A DNA stretch of 17,807 bases, from contig CAAGID010000024.1 in NCBI GenBank assembly GCA_900769815.1, forward strand, positions 1 to 17,807, given 5' to 3'. The translations under genes and the position numbers were made by a program. The notes beneath the pieces are model-generated. The model was not told where the DNA came from and searched no databases. It worked only from the letters and a program-made list of their open reading frames with translations. Every line of letters begins with the position of its first letter. Within the stretch, counting starts at the first letter, position 1. This document shows, in pieces, positions 13,455 through 17,807 of the stretch. The DNA is from Clostridia bacterium (lineage in GTDB: Bacteria > Bacillota > Clostridia > Christensenellales > QALW01).

Positions 13455-14120
13455 ATGAAGTTATTTTTTGAAGCGATAATAAAATTTATTTTAGGCGTTA
13501 TATTAGTGGGAATACTTATTTTTCTGCCTACAGGCACACTTTCTTTTATTCAGGGCTGGCTTCTTATGGCGATATTATTTGTTCCTATGTTTTTCGCAGG
13601 AATCGTAATGCTTATAAAAAATCCATCTTTATTAAAGAGCCGATTAAATGCTAAAGAAAAGGAAAAACAACAGGATAAAGTTGTAAAATTAAGCGGTTTA
13701 ATGTTCGTTTCAGGATTCATTGTTGCAGGACTTGATTTTCGCTTTAAGTGGTTTACCCTGCCTTTTTCAGTTTCGATAGTTGCATCGGTAATATTTATAG
13801 TTGCGTATATTCTTTATGCCGAAGTTTTGCGTGAGAACACTTACCTTTCACGTACTATTGAAGTTCAGAAAAACCAAAAAGTCATTGATACGGGGCTTTA
13901 TGGCATTGTAAGGCACCCAATGTATAGCGTAACTTTGCTTTTGTTTTCTATGATACCTTTGATTTTAGGTTCTCTTTATGCATTTGCTATCTTCCTTATT
14001 TATCCTTTTATTATTGTGAAACGCATTAAAAATGAGGAAGAAGTCCTTGAAAGACAATTAAAAGGATATAAAGAATATAAAAATAAGGTTAAGTACAGAC
14101 TGATTCCTTTTGTATATTAA
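13455..14120 (+). CDS. ICMT/PEMT-type membrane methyltransferase
   Basis: This 221-residue integral membrane protein has about five helices and the C-terminal signature of the isoprenylcysteine carboxylmethyltransferase and phospholipid methyltransferase families: DTGLYGIVRHPMYS (near 143-156), a double hydrophobic segment, then RIKNEEEVLERQLKGYKEYK. The RHPxY and EE motifs form the S-adenosylmethionine site in these families. Bacteria of this type do not prenylate proteins in the eukaryotic manner, so the substrate is unknown; lipids or small hydrophobic molecules are possible. The ATG is preceded by a weak GGGGTG that is part of a hairpin. No clear promoter was found, so it may be reached by readthrough from the GH3 gene. 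Confidence 0.8.
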   Translation: MKLFFEAIIKFILGVILVGILIFLPTGTLSFIQGWLLMAILFVPMFFAGIVMLIKNPSLLKSRLNAKEKEKQQDKVVKLSGLMFVSGFIVAGLDFRFKWFTLPFSVSIVASVIFIVAYILYAEVLRENTYLSRTIEVQKNQKVIDTGLYGIVRHPMYSVTLLLFSMIPLILGSLYAFAIFLIYPFIIVKRIKNEEEVLERQLKGYKEYKNKVKYRLIPFVY

Positions 14121-14130
14121 ATAATTTTAG

Positions 14131-14159
14131 TTGAAATTTTTAATTTACTGTAGTATAAT
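14131..14159 (+). promoter_or_regulatory. Promoter of the DNA glycosylase gene, leaderless layout
   Basis: TTGAAA (14131-14136), a 17-bp spacer and TATAAT (14154-14159). The -10 ends 6 bases before the ATG, so the predicted start point is at or next to the start codon. Confidence 0.7.
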
Positions 14160-14165
14160 TTTTAT

Positions 14166-15002
14166 ATGTTTAAGAGAAAAATAAATGATTTTAATTTAAA
14201 AAACACCTTTATGAACGGACAATGCTTCCGCTTCGACCCTTATAAGAAGGGCTATTTAGGTATAGCCAAGGGTAAGGTCATATATTTAGAAGATTTAGGC
14301 GGAACTTTTTTAATCGACGGCGTAACGGAAAAGGAGTTTGATGAAATTTTTGTTCCGTATTTTGATTTAAACCGTGATTATGAAAAAATTGCCCGAAATT
14401 TTCAAAAGGAAGAAAATTTGGAAAAAGCCATAGAATACGGCAAAGGTATGAAGATATTAAAGCAAGATTTATGGGAAACGCTTATTTCCTTTATAATTTC
14501 CCAGAATAATAATATTACAAGAATCAAAAATATCATTGCCCGTCTTTCGATGAAATATGGAACGCCCGTAGAATACGATAATACTATTTTTTATCTTTTT
14601 CCCACAGCTCAGCAGTTAAAAGACGTTAAAAAAGAGGATTATATGCTCTTAGGTTGCGGATACAGGGCAGATTATCTTGAAGCAACGGTAAAAGAGTGGC
14701 TTATAAACGAGCCTGATTTTTCTAATCTTTCATATAATGAAGCCCGTGAAAAACTACTTTCGTTTAAAGGCGTAGGGTCAAAGGTTGCCAATTGTATTTT
14801 ATTGTTCGGTCTTAATTATCTTAACGCTTTTCCCGTTGATACGTGGATTAAAAAGGTAATGGAAAGCCTTTACTTAAAAAGAAGTGCAACAAACGTTGAG
14901 ATAGAGAACTTTGCCAAAGAGGCATTTAAAGATTATGCAGGTATCGCCCAACAATATCTATTTTATTACGGGCGTGAGAATAAAATAAAAGGAATAGAAT
15001 AA
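14166..15002 (+). CDS. 8-oxoguanine DNA glycosylase, OGG1 family
   Basis: This base-excision repair enzyme removes 8-oxoguanine and nicks the strand through a lysine Schiff base. The 278 residues show the OGG N-terminal domain (FMNGQCFRF, matching GQxFRW), then the helix-hairpin-helix GPD fold: SFIISQNNNITRIKNII, GCGYRADYL, KGVGSKVANCILLFGL and NAFPVDTW. Catalytic Lys206 and Asp225 are 19 residues apart, as are Lys249 and Asp268 in human OGG1. The ATG has no ribosome binding site and directly follows a promoter. The start is right, since it gives the family-typical short lead into NGQCF. The zinc-ribbon gene follows after 1 bp. Confidence 0.92.
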   Translation: MFKRKINDFNLKNTFMNGQCFRFDPYKKGYLGIAKGKVIYLEDLGGTFLIDGVTEKEFDEIFVPYFDLNRDYEKIARNFQKEENLEKAIEYGKGMKILKQDLWETLISFIISQNNNITRIKNIIARLSMKYGTPVEYDNTIFYLFPTAQQLKDVKKEDYMLLGCGYRADYLEATVKEWLINEPDFSNLSYNEAREKLLSFKGVGSKVANCILLFGLNYLNAFPVDTWIKKVMESLYLKRSATNVEIENFAKEAFKDYAGIAQQYLFYYGRENKIKGIE

Positions 15003-15003
15003 T

Positions 15004-15195
15004 ATGAATTTTTGTACTCAATGCGGTTCGCACTTAGAAGAAAACGCACACTACTGTATCTCCTGCGGTAAAAAAGTTGAAGAAACTTTTGAACCTATAA
15101 TTTTGCCTGAAGTTAAAAAAGCCTCATGGGGCTTAGTTTTAGGTGCTTTCTTCGGTGCATTTTTAATACTATCGGCAATTTGTTTTATTATATAA
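15004..15195 (+). CDS. Small zinc-ribbon protein with a C-terminal membrane helix
   Basis: This 63-residue protein has an N-terminal zinc ribbon of two CxxC pairs (FCTQCG and YCISCGKK; Cys4, Cys7, Cys18, Cys21), a short linker, and one hydrophobic helix (about 42-62) at the C-terminus. Such proteins are common and mostly uncharacterised. It begins 1 bp after the glycosylase stop, with AAAGGAA 9 bases upstream, so it is the second gene of that unit. A bidirectional terminator follows. Its length and topology match a tail-anchored protein with the zinc ribbon in the cytoplasm. Confidence 0.8.
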   Translation: MNFCTQCGSHLEENAHYCISCGKKVEETFEPIILPEVKKASWGLVLGAFFGAFLILSAICFII

Positions 15196-15198
15196 CGT

Positions 15199-15229
15199 AA
15201 AAGACCGCTGTTATCTCAGCGGTCTTTTT
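15199..15229. terminator. Bidirectional terminator between the zinc-ribbon gene and mscS
   Basis: AAAAGACCGCTG (15199-15210) pairs with CAGCGGTCTTTT (15217-15228) over 12 bp with a 6-nt loop, with T runs on both strands. The mscS stop codon lies at the edge of the loop. Confidence 0.9.
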
Positions 15230-16025
15230 CAATATGCACGTTAAGTTGATTAAAGGGAATTGTGATATTTTCTTTATCAAAGGCGAGTTTTACGTTTTCA
15301 AGCATATAGAAATATGCGTCCCAATAATCTTTTGATTCAAGCCAGAATCTACTGTAAATTTTAATTGCATTATCGCCGTGTTCGCCAACTGCAAATGTAG
15401 GCTTAGGGTCTTTTAACATAAACCCTGAATTTTCTGCGATGTTTTCAATAATGGCTTTTGCCTTTAAAAAATCGTCATCATAGCCGATGGAGAATACAAG
15501 GTCGAGCCTTCTCGTTTTTTCAGTTGAATAATTTGTAATCTTTGCAGTTGAAATTTCGCCGTTAGGCACGAAAACCGTCTTGTTATCAGGAGTTTTTAAG
15601 GTTGTATAAAATAAGGTAATATTATCAACCGTACCTGAAACGGAGTTAGTTTCAATAAAATCGCCTTTAACAAAGGGCTTTGAGAAAAGCACTAGAAAAC
15701 CGCCTGCCACGTTTGATAAACTGTCCTTTAAAGCAAGGCTTATGGCAACACCTGCCGCACCTAAAATTGCGATTAAAGAGGTCGCCTTTATACCTAAGGT
15801 TTCAGCGGCAATAAGAAGTACCACAAACTTTAAAACAATATCAAGTATCTGTAGGATAAGCTTGTGGGCTGTAACGTCAATTCTGCTTTTTTTAAGCATC
15901 TTTTTTGTTATTTTTTTTATGATACTTACAAGTATAAAACCAATAATGATTACTAATACAGTCAATAGAAGTTTAGGACCGTTATTTTGTAAAAAGGTCA
16001 TAATTTCTCTAAGCCACTCATTCAT
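15216..16025 (-). CDS. mscS: Small-conductance mechanosensitive channel, MscS family
   Basis: This channel opens under membrane tension and releases solutes after osmotic down-shock. The 269 residues have three helices (about 17-40, 56-80 and 84-115); the pore-lining third is GAAGVAISLALKDSLSNVAGGFLVLFSKPF, followed by KGDFI, then the beta domain (SGTVDNITLFYTTLKTPDNKTVFVPNG) and a mixed alpha/beta C-terminal domain. The frame is open 59 codons further upstream, but that stretch lacks family resemblance and overlaps the malQ end; the ATG at 16025 follows AAGGAG by 9 bases. It has its own promoter and shares a bidirectional terminator with the converging zinc-ribbon gene. Confidence 0.93.
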   Translation of the reverse strand: MNEWLREIMTFLQNNGPKLLLTVLVIIIGFILVSIIKKITKKMLKKSRIDVTAHKLILQILDIVLKFVVLLIAAETLGIKATSLIAILGAAGVAISLALKDSLSNVAGGFLVLFSKPFVKGDFIETNSVSGTVDNITLFYTTLKTPDNKTVFVPNGEISTAKITNYSTEKTRRLDLVFSIGYDDDFLKAKAIIENIAENSGFMLKDPKPTFAVGEHGDNAIKIYSRFWLESKDYWDAYFYMLENVKLAFDKENITIPFNQLNVHIEKDR

Positions 16026-16047
16026 ATAAAACATCTCCTTTTTAAGT

Positions 16048-16076
16048 ATTTTAACATTAAATATAAAATTAGGCAA
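16048..16076 (-). promoter_or_regulatory. Promoter of mscS
   Basis: On the minus strand, TTGCCT (16076-16071), a 17-bp spacer and an extended -10 TG-T-TAAAAT (16053-16048). A consensus TTGACA further upstream has only a poor -10 (TTTTAT) at 17 bp. No terminator is seen between malQ and this promoter, so readthrough from malQ is possible. Confidence 0.55.
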
Positions 16077-16152
16077 GTTTTTTATTGTCAAAGTATATAG
16101 ATGGTAATAGAACACCGTAAGAATGAGAGTGATATAATGTTTGAAGCGTTTT

Positions 16153-17586
16153 TTATATTCTGCCGTAAAGTTTGTTCCAATATAAAAACTTGTTTCTGTC
16201 AACGGCGGTTATCTGTTCTTCTAAAACGCGGAATGCCCAGTTATTTTCGGCACACCCCGGTTTATTTAATCTTGTATCACTGCCGTATAGGAGTACGTCT
16301 TGCACGGGGAAAATAACCAGTCCTGCGTGGCTTTTAAGCATAGTTTTTAAAATGGAATCATAACTGTTATCCCAATTATCTCCCGTAAAATTACAGTAAT
16401 CAAGCAGACGCTTCCTCGTATCTTCAGGCAATTCCCATACGTAGCCAAGCAAGGTGTTGTTATCGTGGGTTCCGGTGTAGGCAACAAGATTATTTTTGTA
16501 GTTGTGAGGGAGGTGCGGGGAGTTTTCGTCGCCTAAAAAAGCAAACTGCAACACACCCATACCGGGGAAGGAGCTTTTTTCCACCAAAGCGTTAACTTGG
16601 GGAGTAATATCGCCTAAATCTTCAGCGATAATAAGTTTATCTTTACAAAGAGGTTTTATAGCATTTGTAAAGGACATACCGGGTCCCTTAACCCATTTGC
16701 CGTTTCTGGCAGTTACTTCATTTGCAGGAATACTGAAGAAGCTCTCGAGGGCTCTGAAATGGTCGATACGCACACCGTCAAAAAGCTCGGTCATAAATTC
16801 CATACGCTGCCGCCACCAAAGGAAGTTATCCTTTTTCATTTCTCTCCAATTATATAACGGATTCCCCCAAAGCTGACCGTCAGAGGAAAAATAATCGGGA
16901 GGCACACCTGCAACTGAGCGTGGGAAACCCTTTTTATCCAATAAAAATTGAGCTTGATTGCTCCATACGTCTGAACTGTCAGGGGCAACGTAAATGGGGA
17001 TATCGCCAATAATTTTTACGCCTTTTTCGTTGGCGTATTTTTTTATATTCATCCATTGCGAATAGAAAGTATATTGAGTGAATTGCCAGGCTTTATATTC
17101 ATTTTCATCAGGAATATCTACTGTCCAGTTATTCCATATTTCGTTGTTGTTTGACTTTTTTAACGCCATAAATTTGCAGAAATTGTCTGTGTGTGGATGA
17201 CTTTTTAAAAACTCATCAACTTTATCCCAATTTTTAAACTCAGTCGATGCCTTTTTTAATAATAAAAAGCGTTCTTCCTTCAGGCGGTCAAACTCGCATA
17301 AATAAGGTGTCATTTGTTTTGCGTTTTCAAGATCGTCCTTTGTTATAATGTTATCCTCATATAAAAGTTCAAGGTCGATAAAATAAGGATTCAAGGAAAA
17401 AGCACTGAAGGATTTATAAGGCGAATTATATTCATCGGGCAGACAAAAAGGGAGTACCTGCCAATATGAAAAACCTGCCTCCTTAATTATATCTATCCAA
17501 TTTTTAGCATTTTTTCCCATTGAGCCTATGGAATATTCCCCCCAAAGGGAGGAAATATGCATTAAAACACCGCTTGCACGCTTCAA
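16153..17586 (-). CDS. malQ: 4-alpha-glucanotransferase (amylomaltase)
   Basis: MalQ transfers alpha-1,4-glucan segments between maltodextrins and releases glucose, in glycogen or maltose use. From the TTG at 17586 it is 477 residues, a normal GH77 length. Motifs: MKRASGVLMHISSLWG at the start, SFSALNPYFIDL-type substrate loop, GDIPIYVAPDSSDVW, GVPPDYFSSDGQLWGNPLYNW, nucleophile Asp275 in DGVRIDHFRAL, acid/base Glu322 in IIAEDLG, and Asp375 in THDNN. TTG is preferred because GAG lies 8 bases upstream and the protein then begins in the usual way; a GTG at 17595 would add three residues but lacks spacing to a ribosome binding site. A promoter is at 17617-17645. Confidence 0.95.
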   Translation of the reverse strand: MKRASGVLMHISSLWGEYSIGSMGKNAKNWIDIIKEAGFSYWQVLPFCLPDEYNSPYKSFSAFSLNPYFIDLELLYEDNIITKDDLENAKQMTPYLCEFDRLKEERFLLLKKASTEFKNWDKVDEFLKSHPHTDNFCKFMALKKSNNNEIWNNWTVDIPDENEYKAWQFTQYTFYSQWMNIKKYANEKGVKIIGDIPIYVAPDSSDVWSNQAQFLLDKKGFPRSVAGVPPDYFSSDGQLWGNPLYNWREMKKDNFLWWRQRMEFMTELFDGVRIDHFRALESFFSIPANEVTARNGKWVKGPGMSFTNAIKPLCKDKLIIAEDLGDITPQVNALVEKSSFPGMGVLQFAFLGDENSPHLPHNYKNNLVAYTGTHDNNTLLGYVWELPEDTRKRLLDYCNFTGDNWDNSYDSILKTMLKSHAGLVIFPVQDVLLYGSDTRLNKPGCAENNWAFRVLEEQITAVDRNKFLYWNKLYGRI

Positions 17587-17616
17587 AAATATCACTCTTT
17601 TCTAAGTATTCAACTC

Positions 17617-17645
17617 ATTATATCAAAAATTATAAATTAAAGCAA
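17617..17645 (-). promoter_or_regulatory. Promoter of malQ
   Basis: On the minus strand, TTGCTT (17645-17640), a 17-bp spacer and TATAAT (17622-17617), 30 bp before the start. Confidence 0.7.
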
Positions 17646-17660
17646 CAACAAACGGATATT

Positions 17661-17691
17661 ATAAATAAAACCTCCGAAAAATCGGAGGTTT
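17661..17691 (-). terminator. Terminator upstream of malQ
   Basis: AAACCTCCGA (17668-17677) and TCGGAGGTTT (17682-17691) form a 10-bp stem with a 4-nt loop. On the minus strand it is followed by TATTTATAAT, so it would stop a transcript from a gene to the right, before the malQ promoter. Confidence 0.7.
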
Positions 17692-17717
17692 CAGAGCACT
17701 GACAAACCCTTACAAAC

Positions 17718-17750
17718 ATATACCCCTGCAAAAATTTTGCAGGGGTATAT
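17718..17750. terminator. Palindromic terminator-like hairpin
   Basis: A 33-bp palindrome, ATATACCCCTGCAAAA on the left and TTTTGCAGGGGTATAT on the right around a central A. It may end a plus-strand transcript. It resembles the rpmA terminator in its CCCCT core and in the TACAAACATA that overlaps its left edge. Confidence 0.6.
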
Positions 17751-17785
17751 TTCCTTCGTTGCATTCACTTGCAAAATTCGGTCAT

Positions 17786-17799
17786 TTACGTCTGTGTAA
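17786..17799. repeat. Second copy of the TTACGTCTGTGTAA core
   Basis: These 14 bases are identical to 3080-3093 and extend here to the dyad TTTAC-N6-GTAAA. The flank GCATTCACTTGCAAAATTCG (17761-17780) may be the left arm of a longer palindrome whose right arm lies past the window end. Confidence 0.55.
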
Positions 17800-17807
17800 A
17801 CTCCCTC

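Noticed and set aside
16026..16202. A 59-codon N-terminal extension of MscS
   Set aside because: It covers the mscS promoter and the malQ end, and the family start fits the ATG at 16025.

Overview
The window looks like a chromosomal segment from a low-GC member of the Firmicutes, most likely class Clostridia (Oscillospiraceae/Ruminococcaceae-like). The grounds are strong AGGAGG-type ribosome binding sites, TTGACA/TATAAT promoters, a DUF1540 protein, an L21-Prp-L27 operon whose L27 has a cleavable N-terminal extension, a ThiI without a rhodanese domain next to its cysteine desulfurase, and a domain-permuted GH3 of the type known in Ruminococcus and Butyrivibrio. I could not search databases, so the genus is not fixed.

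Layout. Positions 1-341 (minus) hold the N-terminus of an MmeI-like restriction-modification enzyme, preceded by its promoter and a cluster of TGTCGTAA boxes. Positions 576-2558 (minus) are a greA-lysS operon with a clear promoter and terminator. A divergent small DUF1540 protein follows (2678-3025), then a 121-bp imperfect palindrome. Positions 3220-5604 (minus) encode a Cu(I) P-type ATPase with a fused C-terminal CopZ-like domain, behind a promoter with a dyad operator. Positions 5714-8610 (minus) are an operon of a small membrane protein, a cysteine desulfurase and thiI, which supplies sulfur for tRNA 4-thiouridine. A YgjV-type membrane protein lies upstream of it (8672-9217).

From 9284 transcription runs to the right: promoter, L21 leader, rplU, prp, rpmA. 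Prp is expected to trim L27. The usual next gene, obg, is not here. Instead there is a terminator, a short ORF broken by an in-frame stop, and a large secreted, membrane-anchored, permuted GH3 glycosidase (10715-13378). This block is bracketed by similar inverted AT-rich sequences. Next come an ICMT/PEMT-type membrane methyltransferase, an OGG1-type 8-oxoguanine DNA glycosylase that appears to be made from a leaderless transcript, and a 63-residue zinc-ribbon membrane protein. A bidirectional terminator separates these from minus-strand mscS and malQ. The window ends in two hairpins and part of a repeat whose 14-bp core also forms the tip of the palindrome at 3025-3145.

Most genes are housekeeping or stress functions. 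No CRISPR array, complete mobile element, rRNA or tRNA gene was seen. The less ordinary signals are regulatory or structural: the repeated palindrome tip, a possible internal CopZ start inside copA, a hairpin that combines terminator, promoter and ribosome binding site ahead of the thiI operon, the TGTCGTAA cluster, and the bracketed GH3 block.
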